Counted from the first letter of the stretch, positions 9,140-17,375 are shown. The stretch is 46,376 nt of DNA from Candidatus Zixiibacteriota bacterium (GCA_020051695.1 JAGVQM010000018.1:1-46376); one strand, 5' to 3'. Notes: generated from the letters alone by a model not told the origin. A program made the numbers and translations.

Positions 9140-10237
9140 CTACCGCCGCCGTGTTCGGGAGGATGAGTCACTCTGCCGCCCCGAGGAGGACGAACTGCCG
9201 GACGATGAGCTGTTCGAGGATGAACCTGTGGAGTATCCCCCGCCGGGGCTTTTGGATGTTGACGTCGAACCGCCGCTTTTGGTTTTGGACGTCGAGCGTT
9301 TATATGTGCTGCTCCCGGTCGAGCCGGACCGGGATTTTGCGGTTTCGCCGGAATTTTTCGGTGTCCCGGTGCGAACACGCGTTTCGCCGCCGGCCCCGCT
9401 GTTGGAGCGGGAGGTGTTTGTTTTGCGATAAGTCTTGCCGGTGGAGGATGTAGTGCTGCGCGATGATTTCCGTACCGCACCAGTTGCGGTATTATTATCG
9501 CTCTTTTTCACGACCCGGTAAGTCGATGGAGAGGAATCCGCAGCCCCACTCTTTTTATAGGCAGTCGTCCCCAGCCGCGAATCTGACCGCGTCCGGTAAG
9601 ATTTGGCAACGGCAGTGCGGGAACTCTGCGCGCGGTAAGCCGTACGGGCGCGGGACTTTTGGGCCTTTTCATGGGCGGTGACATAGCGGTAGCGATACTC
9701 GCGGTTTCCCCCGTAATAATCATGGTCGTGGTTCCAGTACCCATAATGGCCGTACGCCCAATGATGGCGGGGATACCAGTAATAGGAATCCCAGTACCAC
9801 CAGTCCCTGTACCATGGATCAATATATGGATAGCTTACCCCCCACCACGGTGAATTCCAATCGGACCACCAGGGATTGTAATACGAATAGTAGGGATACC
9901 CCCAGCCGGCATGGACATACACATGCGAGCCGGACGACCACTCATCCGAATAATAATCTTCGTCATTGCGGTCATACTCATCATCAACTTCAAAAGCGCG
10001 GGCCAGTTCCTGCACCAACTCGCGATCACAACCCTCTTCCTCCAGCCGAGTCAGGGCCTCACCGTCAAGTTGCCCGTCCAACCCCAGAGTTTCCACAAAT
10101 TCCAGGATATCGCCGGTGGAATAACCGGAATTGCACAGTTCGATGATTTCGTCAACGGTTAGAGCGTTGGTCGTGGCAGCCGCAAAAAAGGTTACCACGT
10201 TCAGGGAAAGGATGGTAAGAATTCGCCGGATCCACAT
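9140..10237 (-). CDS. Secreted Trp/Tyr-rich protein with basic Ser/Thr/Arg tail, unknown function
   Basis: Unrecognised 365-residue exported protein. A signal peptide (MWIRRILTILSLNVVTFFA) is followed by a short helical domain, LTVDEIIELCNSGYSTGDI...GALTRLEEEGC, resembling the repeat in which a hydrophobic helix and an 'xxGxSxxxI' turn occur twice. An acidic linker (about 75-95) follows. The next stretch (about 100-175) is extraordinarily rich in Trp, Tyr, His, Pro and Gly. The last 190 residues are low-complexity Ser/Thr/Lys/Arg/Gly, ending polar and basic. ATG 10237 is chosen because AGGAG lies eight bases upstream; a GTG three codons earlier is too close to it. It is transcribed against mrdA and rodA and has its own putative promoter. 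A surface, matrix-binding or glycan-associated role is only a guess. Confidence 0.75.
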   Translation of the reverse strand: MWIRRILTILSLNVVTFFAAATTNALTVDEIIELCNSGYSTGDILEFVETLGLDGQLDGEALTRLEEEGCDRELVQELARAFEVDDEYDRNDEDYYSDEWSSGSHVYVHAGWGYPYYSYYNPWWSDWNSPWWGVSYPYIDPWYRDWWYWDSYYWYPRHHWAYGHYGYWNHDHDYYGGNREYRYRYVTAHEKAQKSRARTAYRAQSSRTAVAKSYRTRSDSRLGTTAYKKSGAADSSPSTYRVVKKSDNNTATGAVRKSSRSTTSSTGKTYRKTNTSRSNSGAGGETRVRTGTPKNSGETAKSRSGSTGSSTYKRSTSKTKSGGSTSTSKSPGGGYSTGSSSNSSSSGSSSSSGRQSDSSSRTRRR

Positions 10238-10270
10238 AATGCACACTCCTACGTCTAGCGTTCACTGTAT

Positions 10271-10301
10271 ATTATACGCCTTGGGGCCGCAGGTGGAGCA
10301 A
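10271..10301 (-). promoter_or_regulatory. Putative sigma70-type promoter for the Trp/Tyr-rich protein
   Basis: On the minus strand a perfect TATAAT (10271-10276) lies about 35 bases before the chosen ATG. The best -35 match is TTGCTC (10296-10301), with a long 19-base spacer. The strong -10 and the AGGAG site downstream make transcription from here plausible. The -35 is weak. Confidence 0.4.
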
Positions 10302-10443
10302 AAAAATGCCTGCTTATGGCAGGGCAGTCGATTCGGCGTGGCGTATCCCCTTGACCGGCAATCCATATGGGAGTTCCGTCGGCGCGAAATAAAGTTGACA
10401 TAATGAAATAGATAACTAAGTTGGCCCCAGCGGGGTGGCGATT

Positions 10444-11673
10444 ATGAAACAGGCCTGGCAATGGATTAAAGAGTATGATCCGGTGATGATCGGGGCGGCG
10501 CTGGCGCTGTCGGTAGCCGGCATCCTGCTGATTTACAGCTCCCAGCACTATGCGACCGCGCAGCATTTCCGCGATTTTTACCTTAAACAAATAATCTGGC
10601 TGGGGATCAGCCTGGCCGGTTGTTATCTGGCGATGGTCGTTCCCCTGCGGGTGCACGAGGTTTTTGCCTATGTGTACCTGATCGCCGTTTGCGGAGCGCT
10701 CATTGTACTATTCGTTATAGGACGACAGGTCGGCGGGGCAACCCGCTGGGTGGTTCTGGGCCCGGCGTATATTCAACCGTCGGAATTGGCAAAATTGGCG
10801 GTCACCGTTTCACTCGCGCGGTATCTGGCCTACACGAAACGGCCCATCTTATCGGCGCGGACTTTGCTGGGAGTTTTGCTGCTGGTCGGGGTGACAGCGG
10901 TGCTGGTCCTGCGGCAGCCCGACCTGGGGACCTCACTGGTTTTCTGGGCCGTAGCCGTGGTGATGCTCTTTTGGGCCGGGGCCAATCCGCTCGTCTTGTT
11001 TTTGATTTTGTCGCCCGCACTCAGTCTGATCCTCGCCTTCCACTGGATAAGTTGGATCCTCTTTTTTGTGTCGGTCCTGGTGGCACTGCACCATTTGCGC
11101 CCGAGTTTATGGGCAGCATTGGGAACAATCGTCGCCAATCTGGCCTTCGGCATCATCACGCCCATCGTTTGGAACAGTCTGCTGGATTATCAGAAAAAGC
11201 GTATCCTGACGTTTTTGGATCCCGGCACCGACCCCACCGGCGCGGGGTACCAGATCATCCAATCCAAGGTGGCCATCGGCTCGGGGGGCATTTTCGGCAA
11301 GGGATTTTTACAGGGGAGCCAGAGTCGGCTGGATTTTCTTCCGGCGCGCCACACTGACTTCATTTTTTCGGTGGCCGGAGAGGAATTTGGTTTTCTGGGG
11401 GCCGTGATTATCATCGGACTTTTTGCCCTGCTGCTGTGGCGCATGATTTCCATCGGGTTTCTCGCGCGGAACCGCTTCAACTGTTTTCTGGCCGGCGGGA
11501 TCATGGCAATTGTCGGTTTTCAGATGCTGGTCAATATCGGAATGGCCCTGGGGCTGGCGCCGGTGACCGGCCTGCCGCTGCCGTTTGTCTCCTATGGGGG
11601 CAGCTCCCTGATGGCGTTCTGGTTCATGATCGGCCTGTTGGCCAATGTGCACCGCCATTGGCAGGAATACTAA
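10444..11673 (+). CDS. rodA: Rod shape-determining protein RodA (peptidoglycan glycosyltransferase, SEDS family)
   Basis: A 409-residue polytopic SEDS protein with about ten membrane helices. It polymerises lipid II into glycan strands together with PBP2. Family landmarks are GGATRWVVLGPAYIQPSELAKL, LRQPDLGTSLVFW with the catalytic-loop Asp, GTDPTGAGYQIIQSKVAIGSGGIFGKGFLQGSQS, LPARHTDFIFSVAGEEFGFLG and the C-terminal GLPLPFVSYGGSSL. ATG 10444 is preferred to the GTG at 10435. It is separated from its partner PBP2 gene by the opposite-strand secreted-protein gene. The comF gene starts two bases after its stop. Confidence 0.96.
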   Translation: MKQAWQWIKEYDPVMIGAALALSVAGILLIYSSQHYATAQHFRDFYLKQIIWLGISLAGCYLAMVVPLRVHEVFAYVYLIAVCGALIVLFVIGRQVGGATRWVVLGPAYIQPSELAKLAVTVSLARYLAYTKRPILSARTLLGVLLLVGVTAVLVLRQPDLGTSLVFWAVAVVMLFWAGANPLVLFLILSPALSLILAFHWISWILFFVSVLVALHHLRPSLWAALGTIVANLAFGIITPIVWNSLLDYQKKRILTFLDPGTDPTGAGYQIIQSKVAIGSGGIFGKGFLQGSQSRLDFLPARHTDFIFSVAGEEFGFLGAVIIIGLFALLLWRMISIGFLARNRFNCFLAGGIMAIVGFQMLVNIGMALGLAPVTGLPLPFVSYGGSSLMAFWFMIGLLANVHRHWQEY

Positions 11674-11675
11674 GT

Positions 11676-12437
11676 ATGCAGGCCGGGATTTATAGCTCCT
11701 CGTTACGGGCAATATGCGCCCCGGTGCGGATCGCGGCCGATTGGATCTACGCCGGCGGTTGCGTCATTTGCGGGCGCGAGTGCCGCGCGGCGCTGCCGTT
11801 ATGTGAGATCTGCCGGCGCCGGCTGCCGGTCTTCACGGAGCCACTATGCCCGGTGTGCAACCAGTTCATTCCCAGCCGACAGCCACATCGCAATTGCATA
11901 TCCGGGGCAGAGCTGCCATCGTTGCTGTGGTTCTCCGGTCTGTTCGATGCGGGCTACCGGCCACTCATTCACGCGTTAAAATATGAGCATGAACGGGCCA
12001 TCGGCACATTTTTCGGAAGACGCATCGGCCGCCATCTGCAGGAGTCTTTGCCGGAGGATGGGACAACAATAAAGGTCGTTCCCGTGCCGCTCCATCCCTC
12101 GCGGGAAAGCCGGCGAGGGTATAATCAGAGCGGGATCATCGCCGCCGGGGTGGTCCGGACGACCGGCTTGCCTTTCGTGGAAGGCGTACTGCGGCGAGTG
12201 CGCCGCACCCGTGACCAGACGCGCCTGTCCCCCGAGCAACGAATTGCCAATGTGACCGGTGCATTTGCAGTGACTGACCCCGCTGATTTCGCCGGCTGCC
12301 GAGTGATTCTGGTTGACGACGTCTGGACCACCGGCGCGACGATTAAAGAATGCACCAGGACATTGGCCGCCGCCGGTGCACTGGATGTACAGGCGGTCGT
12401 TATTGCGCTGGCCCGTCCTCAGGCAACGGTATCCTGA
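11676..12437 (+). CDS. comF: ComF-family phosphoribosyltransferase-like protein
   Basis: A 253-residue ComF/GntX-type protein. The N-terminal zinc-ribbon has CVICGREC, CEIC and CPVC cysteine pairs (about residues 30-70). The C-terminal type I phosphoribosyltransferase domain carries the PRPP loop VILVDDVWTTGATIKECTRTL (about 208-228) and the upstream VVPVPLHPSRESRRGYNQS conserved block. Family members are linked to DNA uptake and recombination in competent bacteria; the enzymatic reaction is unsettled. The frame extends upstream inside rodA, but ATG 11676 directly after the rodA stop gives the normal family length. The gene is likely cotranscribed with rodA. Confidence 0.9.
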   Translation: MQAGIYSSSLRAICAPVRIAADWIYAGGCVICGRECRAALPLCEICRRRLPVFTEPLCPVCNQFIPSRQPHRNCISGAELPSLLWFSGLFDAGYRPLIHALKYEHERAIGTFFGRRIGRHLQESLPEDGTTIKVVPVPLHPSRESRRGYNQSGIIAAGVVRTTGLPFVEGVLRRVRRTRDQTRLSPEQRIANVTGAFAVTDPADFAGCRVILVDDVWTTGATIKECTRTLAAAGALDVQAVVIALARPQATVS

Positions 12438-12478
12438 CCTGCCGAACAGAAGCGACACGGGGAGAAAAATAGCACCCA

Positions 12479-13441
12479 ATGTCGAAAAAAAAGACCACAA
12501 CCCGGGACACCATTGTCCTGACTCCTGAATTTGCCCGGCGGCTGGAGGAATTTTTAGATCACCTGCGTCTGGCCGGGGGGCGGGCAGAGACGACCACGAT
12601 GGCTTATCGCCGCGACCTCCACTCCTATTTGAGTTTTGTCCAGTCGCGGAAAACGCGCAACATCGATAAAATCACCCCGGAGACGGTCGGCGCGTATATC
12701 GTCTCGGCACAGATGCGGAAGAAAAGCCCATCGACCATCGCCCGTAACTTATCAACTATCAAAAGCTTCCACGGTTTTCAGATGAAAACAGGACGGGCGT
12801 CGTCCAACCCGGCGCGCTTGCTGCCGACCCCGCGGATCGGCCGTAAATTGCCGATGGTACTGACTGTCGAGGAAATCAACCGCATTCTTTCGGGGCCGGT
12901 GGGTGGGAACCCGCACCACCGGCGCGACCGGGCCCTGCTGGAAGTCCTGTATGGCTCAGGGCTGCGGATTTCCGAATTGGGGGGATTGCGGCTTTCCAAT
13001 TTGCTGTTGGCCGAACAATTGCTGAGGGTGTGGGGCAAGGGTAACCGTGAGCGAATTGTGCCTTTGGGGAAAACCGCAATCGCGGCATTGGAATTGTATC
13101 TGGCAGACGGTCGGTCGAATTTCGTGGGACCGCGCGCGGAGGATTTTGTGTTTTTGTCGGCGCACAAGCGACCTTTTTCGCGCATGGGACTCTGGCTGGT
13201 GATCCGCCAGTGGGTGGAGGCAGCCGGGATACGTAAAAAGGTTACCCCCCATACGTTCCGGCACACATTTGCCACCCACTTGCTGGAAGGCGGGGCCGAC
13301 TTGCGGGCAGTCCAGGCCATGCTGGGCCACGAATCGATCAACACGACTCAGATTTATACGCACCTTGACCGTCAATACCTGAGGGAAGTCCATCGGGCGT
13401 ATCATCCGCTGGAACAGGGAAACCGCGGCGGCGGCGGGTAA
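12479..13441 (+). CDS. Tyrosine recombinase XerC/XerD
   Basis: A 320-residue tyrosine recombinase of Xer size. An N-terminal SAM-like DNA-binding domain (about residues 20-110) precedes the catalytic domain. All six active-site residues are visible: Arg163 (GSGLRISEL), Lys187 (VWGKGNRE), His258 and Arg261 (HTFRHTFATHLL), His284 (MLGHES) and Tyr293 (QIYTHLD). Xer proteins resolve chromosome dimers at dif near the terminus. The context is entirely core genes and no flanking repeats are seen, so this is more likely the housekeeping recombinase than an element integrase. Whether it is XerC or XerD cannot be told here. A purine-rich GGGGAG site lies before ATG 12479. Confidence 0.93.
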   Translation: MSKKKTTTRDTIVLTPEFARRLEEFLDHLRLAGGRAETTTMAYRRDLHSYLSFVQSRKTRNIDKITPETVGAYIVSAQMRKKSPSTIARNLSTIKSFHGFQMKTGRASSNPARLLPTPRIGRKLPMVLTVEEINRILSGPVGGNPHHRRDRALLEVLYGSGLRISELGGLRLSNLLLAEQLLRVWGKGNRERIVPLGKTAIAALELYLADGRSNFVGPRAEDFVFLSAHKRPFSRMGLWLVIRQWVEAAGIRKKVTPHTFRHTFATHLLEGGADLRAVQAMLGHESINTTQIYTHLDRQYLREVHRAYHPLEQGNRGGGG

Positions 13442-13531
13442 AGATATTCTAAGTATTATGATTCGAGGTTCCGAAATAGAATATAGTGGTGCTCGCGGCG
13501 TCCTGCGTCCTTTGGGGTTTATGGGGTAGTA

Positions 13532-14455
13532 ATGATTTGCGCGTTCCGACAGGCAGATGAACGGACCGGCCGGTTGATCAAAACCGCGCTCGCCGAATTC
13601 GGCCCCGAACTGCACCGCTTCGGCAATTTCGACCAACTGACCCTGCTGGCATCTCAGAAGTATCTGGATTTGATTTTCTTGCCCTGCACCGGGACGCTGG
13701 GCGATGAAATCACCCTGATCAAAAAAATAAAAAATATTCCGGTGCTGGCCTTTATCCCGCTGGTCGTGCAGCGCCTGCACCCTGCAGCCGAAGACCTGCG
13801 GTCGTTGATCGATGCCGGCGTTGATGAAATCATCGAGAACGATCTGGAAGAACCGGTCACGAATGCCCGGCTGCGGATGGTGGTCGGCCGCAGCTTTCGC
13901 GATGTGAACATGAATCCCTCCTCCCGGCTGCCGGGACCGGTGATGATCGAGAAAATCATGCGCCGGAATATTGAGGAGGGCGGGCAGTTTGCAGTCTGTT
14001 ATGCCGACCTCGATGATTTCAAGGCCTATAACGATTATTACGGGTATTTTTCCGGAGATAAAGTGATCAAGATGACCTCGCAGGTCATCCGGAACGTGGT
14101 CTATGGCATACAAAAAACCGCGTTCGTCGGCCACATCGCCGGGGATGATTTTATTTTCATTATTGACGCGGCGCAGGTAAAAACGATATGCAGCAAGGTG
14201 CTCAGGGAATTCGATCGCCGCGTGCCGGAGATGTATGAACCCCGCGATTTGAAAAACGGCTTCATTATTTCGAAAAACCGCCGCGGTTCACCGGAGACCT
14301 ATTCATTGATGTCGCTGTCGATTGCCGTCGTGATCAACAAAGACCGGATGTTCGACCATGTCGGTGAAATCTCTCATATGATCGCCGATTTGAAAAATTA
14401 CGCCAAGACGCTGCCCGGCTCGAATTACGTCGTGGAACGGCGCAAAAAGTATTAG
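13532..14455 (+). CDS. Pseudo-receiver plus degenerate GGDEF-domain protein
   Basis: A 307-residue cytoplasmic protein. Residues 1-115 look like a CheY-type receiver, but where the phospho-accepting Asp should be, at the end of strand 3, the sequence reads YLDLIFLPCTG, with no Asp in place. Residues about 133-300 form a GGDEF-type domain: LPGP, the metal-site Asp159 in YADLDDFKAYNDYYG, and an active-site loop AGDDF (203-207) instead of GG[DE]EF. Changes at the first Gly and the Glu suggest weak or absent diguanylate cyclase activity. It may instead bind nucleotide or act as a scaffold. No inhibitory RxxD site is seen at the usual place. No partner kinase is nearby. Confidence 0.8.
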   Translation: MICAFRQADERTGRLIKTALAEFGPELHRFGNFDQLTLLASQKYLDLIFLPCTGTLGDEITLIKKIKNIPVLAFIPLVVQRLHPAAEDLRSLIDAGVDEIIENDLEEPVTNARLRMVVGRSFRDVNMNPSSRLPGPVMIEKIMRRNIEEGGQFAVCYADLDDFKAYNDYYGYFSGDKVIKMTSQVIRNVVYGIQKTAFVGHIAGDDFIFIIDAAQVKTICSKVLREFDRRVPEMYEPRDLKNGFIISKNRRGSPETYSLMSLSIAVVINKDRMFDHVGEISHMIADLKNYAKTLPGSNYVVERRKKY

Positions 14456-14474
14456 TCCCGCCGCAGCCGATGAA

Positions 14475-15134
14475 TCAGGCGTTTCGGCAGCCAAAGTCGA
14501 CCAGCGAGTTCACTTCAGTGATCACGGCAAAACCGTAGGCCAGGTTCGTCAATGACGCCAGATGCATTTCTTCGGAAACGGTAGCTGTGCCGTCCGCCGG
14601 GAAAAATACACGGTAGTCACGGTAATAGGCATCGCGGGCCGTCGATTCGCAGCAGAGATTGGTCATCACCCCGCAGATAACCACATCCCTGATTTTTTGC
14701 ACGCGGAGGACCGTTTCCAGATCGGTGTGGTAAAACGCGGAATAGCGGTGCTTGAGCACTACTTTTTCATTCGGCAGCGGCGCTACATCGGGATGGATTT
14801 CGCTGTCGGGTGTGCCGTCGATAATCAGGTCCTTCCACCACCAACCCATAATCCCGGCATCGAGACCGTCGGGGTGATGGACGTGGCGGGTGAAAATGAC
14901 CGGGCGTTTGGCATGACGAAACGCGAGAATCGCCTTAAATACATTCGGGATTATCGTCGCCCCGGCCGGCAGGAATGCCGGTGCGCCCTCGGCCAGAAAA
15001 TAATTCTGCATATCGACCACGAGCAACGCCGCGTGATCGGATTCAAGATGCAGATGACCGCGGTTATACCGTGCGACCAGCCCCAACCATTCGCGGGTTT
15101 TGGCGGGGAGGGATTTTTTGGTTACATATGTCAT
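14475..15134 (-). CDS. Isochorismatase-family cysteine hydrolase
   Basis: A 219-residue hydrolase of the isochorismatase/nicotinamidase fold. The catalytic triad is readable as Asp41 (LLVVDMQNYF), Lys128 (VVLKHRYSAF) and nucleophile Cys161 in GVMTNLCCEST, which includes the cis-peptide segment. A His-rich stretch (TRHVHHPDG, about 82-90) and a WWW segment near residue 98 are part of the substrate pocket region. Members hydrolyse amides or enol ethers; the substrate here is unknown. It converges with the GGDEF-like gene (20-base gap). Upstream is the terminator of the next minus-strand gene, so it likely has its own promoter. Confidence 0.88.
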   Translation of the reverse strand: MTYVTKKSLPAKTREWLGLVARYNRGHLHLESDHAALLVVDMQNYFLAEGAPAFLPAGATIIPNVFKAILAFRHAKRPVIFTRHVHHPDGLDAGIMGWWWKDLIIDGTPDSEIHPDVAPLPNEKVVLKHRYSAFYHTDLETVLRVQKIRDVVICGVMTNLCCESTARDAYYRDYRVFFPADGTATVSEEMHLASLTNLAYGFAVITEVNSLVDFGCRNA

Positions 15135-15235
15135 AAGAGATTACTGACCCACGCAAGCGGCGGGGTACCATGCCGCGAAGGACAGAGGCTCGATTACAGC
15201 CCACGGCCCGGTTGCCGACAATTTGTTTGACTCAT

Positions 15236-15264
15236 AAAAAAGCCAAAACCATGTGGTTTTGGCT
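15236..15264 (-). terminator. Rho-independent terminator of the ecfT-to-tatA block
   Basis: A perfect 10-bp stem (AGCCAAAACC / GGTTTTGGCT, 15241-15264) with a four-base loop is followed on the minus strand by six T. It lies about 36 bases after the stop of the unknown gene at 15300-15752 and separates that gene set from the isochorismatase gene. Confidence 0.88.
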
Positions 15265-15299
15265 GTGGTTATCGTTGCCGGGGCCAGAATACTGAACCA

Positions 15300-15752
15300 T
15301 CACCTGCCGCCCGATTGTTCATCTTTTAGGATTTCCTCGGCCAGCGACAATGCCACGCCGGAGAGCATGACCTCGACACCCAGCCGCGTAAAATCACCGG
15401 AGATCAATTCGCGGGTGACATTGGCGTACAGCGAACAAGCGGCCTCGCGTTCGACCACCAGCCCGGACAGACGGCCGGCGTGCTCGCCGACAAAGGTCAC
15501 CTCGCCGAGTTCATCAGAGCAAACGAACCCCGTGCAGTTGTGCATTTGCAGGTGTCCGCCGGAAGTGTAAACCACGACCATTGCGCCGGTCTTCTCCCCC
15601 GCGCCGGTGCGCGCGGCGGAATACAACTCGAGGACCAGCATCCGGCGTTCTTCGTTGTTGATCAGTTTCAGCCGGTGATGGTCGGACTGAAAATCGCGTT
15701 CGGCGACCTGCAGGCAGTCGCTGATGCGTTCAATATCGGCTTGTTCGAACAT
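15300..15752 (-). CDS. Conserved-looking hypothetical protein, 150 aa
   Basis: Not recognised. The soluble 150-residue alpha/beta protein has no signal peptide, membrane segment or cysteine cluster (three isolated Cys). Two beta-rich stretches (TGAMVVVYTSGGHLQMHN and LGEVTFVGEHAGRLSG) are followed by two C-terminal helices, somewhat like small dimeric scaffold folds, but no motif supports a family. It starts five bases after tatA stops and ends just before a strong terminator, so it is the last gene of this transcription unit and its product is likely expressed with TatA. Confidence 0.65.
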   Translation of the reverse strand: MFEQADIERISDCLQVAERDFQSDHHRLKLINNEERRMLVLELYSAARTGAGEKTGAMVVVYTSGGHLQMHNCTGFVCSDELGEVTFVGEHAGRLSGLVVEREAACSLYANVTRELISGDFTRLGVEVMLSGVALSLAEEILKDEQSGGR

Positions 15753-15757
15753 AGGCG

Positions 15758-15967
15758 TTACTTTTCGGATTTAACGTCATTGTCGACTTTGGTTATCTCG
15801 TCGGTCGATTTTTTCAACTGGTCCTGGGTGTCCCTGAGCGCCCCCTTGAACTCCCGGATCCCCTTGCCCAGGCCCTGGGCAATATCAGGGATGCGCTTGG
15901 CCCCAAACAAAAGCAAAACCGCGAGAAAAATCAACAGCAACTCTTGCGCGCCGAGCCCACCGATCAT
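15758..15967 (-). CDS. tatA: Sec-independent protein translocase subunit TatA/E
   Basis: A 69-residue TatA-type protein: one N-terminal membrane helix (ELLLIFLAVLLLFGAKRIPDIAQGLG) with the conserved Phe-Gly hinge, an amphipathic helix (GKGIREFKGALRD) and a short charged tail. It oligomerises to form the twin-arginine export pore for folded proteins. Its length suits TatA rather than the longer TatB. No tatC is in the window. It lies downstream of the DUF4321 gene and just before the unknown gene at 15300. Confidence 0.92.
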   Translation of the reverse strand: MIGGLGAQELLLIFLAVLLLFGAKRIPDIAQGLGKGIREFKGALRDTQDQLKKSTDEITKVDNDVKSEK

Positions 15968-15993
15968 GGCTCACCTCCGCCGTGATCCGCCGG

Positions 15994-16311
15994 TTACAAA
16001 AACCACCAGCGGAAATACACAAACACCAGTAACACAAACAGCACACTGACAAAATTGATTTTAATCAGCAAACCAAAAGTCAACGTAATGGAGAACACAT
16101 TGATGGTCAAGGGCGCATGCCGCAACGGCCCGGTTTGATCCTGTACGCTGACATAGGGTTCGGACCCAATGCCGATTGCCAGGTGTTTGACGAACAGGGT
16201 CTTGATTGTGCCATCCGGCAAAAACGACCCGACGACGTCCCCGATTACTCCGCCGAAAATGGCGGCAAGTATCATCGCCACCAGCAAGAATGTGATTTCG
16301 CGTCGGTTCAT
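15994..16311 (-). CDS. DUF4321-like membrane protein
   Basis: A 105-residue membrane protein with an N-terminal helix (ITFLLVAMILAAIFGGVIGDVVGSFLP), a central extramembrane loop and two C-terminal hydrophobic stretches ending in FVYFRWWFL. The Gly-rich first helix followed by GDVVGSFLP is what I recall for DUF4321 proteins, a small family of unknown function often near tatA or envelope genes. The ATG overlaps the purQ stop (ATGA), so it is coupled to purQ, although a purine role is not implied. Confidence 0.75.
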   Translation of the reverse strand: MNRREITFLLVAMILAAIFGGVIGDVVGSFLPDGTIKTLFVKHLAIGIGSEPYVSVQDQTGPLRHAPLTINVFSITLTFGLLIKINFVSVLFVLLVFVYFRWWFL

Positions 16312-17036
16312 GCGACTTTGGCCCTCGTTCCCCCGGCCGCCCTGCCCCCCGCGAATGAACCAAGCACTGATTCAAACAGGCGGCAGCCATCGGCCGAACC
16401 CAGGATCTCTTCCATGGCCCGCTCCGGGTGCGGCATCAGGCCCAGCACGTTGCGCCCCTCATTCAAAATCCCCGCAATCTGCCGGGCCGAGCCATTGGGG
16501 TTATACTCATCGGCGATTTCGCCGTGGGGCCCGCAATAACGGAACGCGACCCGGTCTGCGGCTTCCAGCTCATCGAGGACCCGTTCCGGGGCGTAATAAT
16601 TCCCCTCGGCATGGGCAATCGGAATTTTCAATACGGCCCCCAACTGCACACTATTTGTATACGGCGAGTCGGTCGTTTCGGTTTTCAGATAGACCTGGCG
16701 GCAGGAAAAACGCAACGCCCGGTTGCGCAGCATGGCCCCCGGCAGTAACCCGGCCTCCAGCAGCACCTGAAAACCGTTACAGATCCCCCACACCAGGCCG
16801 CCGGATTCGGCGAAGGCGATGACCGATTTCATAACCGGTGAAAAACGGGCAATCGCGCCGGCCCGCAGGTAATCGCCGTGGGCAAACCCGCCGGGAAGAA
16901 TAATGACATCAGATCCCTTCAGATTCGGATCGCCGTGCCAGAGAAACTCCACCGACTGGTTGAGCCGGTCACGCACTGCACAAAAAGCGTCATAATCGCA
17001 GTTTGAACCCGGAAAGGTGACTACGCCGAATTTCAC
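16308..17036 (-). CDS. purQ: Phosphoribosylformylglycinamidine synthase, glutaminase subunit
   Basis: A 242-residue class I glutamine amidotransferase. It supplies ammonia to PurL for the fourth step of purine synthesis (FGAR to FGAM). Visible are FPGSNCDYD at the N terminus, LPGGFAHGDYLRAGAIA, nucleophile Cys86 in WGICNGFQVLLEAGLLPG, HAEGNYY, and the C-terminal His-Glu pair in LMPHPERAME. Length is normal. Its ATG overlaps the purS stop (ATGA). The large subunit PurL is not in the window, which implies the three-gene PurS/PurQ/PurL system with purL elsewhere. Confidence 0.96.
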   Translation of the reverse strand: MKFGVVTFPGSNCDYDAFCAVRDRLNQSVEFLWHGDPNLKGSDVIILPGGFAHGDYLRAGAIARFSPVMKSVIAFAESGGLVWGICNGFQVLLEAGLLPGAMLRNRALRFSCRQVYLKTETTDSPYTNSVQLGAVLKIPIAHAEGNYYAPERVLDELEAADRVAFRYCGPHGEIADEYNPNGSARQIAGILNEGRNVLGLMPHPERAMEEILGSADGCRLFESVLGSFAGGRAAGGTRAKVA

Positions 17037-17275
17037 TTGAAAACCTCCACGGTGTAGGTTTCGATCACCGGGTTGGCGAGCAATTTGTCGGCGATCTCCT
17101 CGGCCTTTTTTCGCGCCGTCTCGGTGTCGCCATTGGTCAGCTGCAGTTCAAATACTTTGCCCGACCTGACGCCGGCAACACCGGTGTACCCCATTGAACC
17201 AAGGGCATTGGCGATCGTTACTCCCTGCGGATCCAGCACGCCGGGCTTTAAACGAACGGTTACAATGGCTTTCAT
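17033..17275 (-). CDS. purS: Phosphoribosylformylglycinamidine synthase subunit PurS
   Basis: An 80-residue PurS. This small dimeric subunit bridges PurQ and the short-form PurL. The sequence VRLKPGVLDPQGVTIANALGSMGY followed by VRSGKVFEL and a C-terminal IADKLLANPVIETYTVEV is typical for the whole family. It starts the purS-purQ unit about 100 bases after pssA ends. Confidence 0.95.
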   Translation of the reverse strand: MKAIVTVRLKPGVLDPQGVTIANALGSMGYTGVAGVRSGKVFELQLTNGDTETARKKAEEIADKLLANPVIETYTVEVFK

Positions 17276-17319
17276 TGTTCTGCATCCTATCGCCCGTGAA
17301 AATGCAAATTCCGTCTCCT

Positions 17320-17348
17320 ACAATAACATATACGTCAGCCGACAGCAA
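17320..17348 (-). promoter_or_regulatory. Possible promoter upstream of purS
   Basis: On the minus strand TTGCTG (17343-17348) and TATTGT (17320-17325) are separated by 17 bases, about 45 bases before the purS ATG. Both hexamers match consensus only partly. Read-through from pssA is an alternative. No purine riboswitch or PurR-like palindrome was seen. Confidence 0.3.
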
Positions 17349-17375
17349 GCGTGCCGATTATAGTCCGGAATTTCG

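Noticed and set aside
10395-10400. Perfect TTGACA before rodA
   Set aside because: No acceptable -10 lies 15-19 bases downstream; the nearest AT-rich hexamer is about 10-12 bases away.
12479-13441. Xer recombinase as integrase of a mobile element
   Set aside because: It has Xer length, lies within core genes, and has no cargo, repeats or tRNA next to it.
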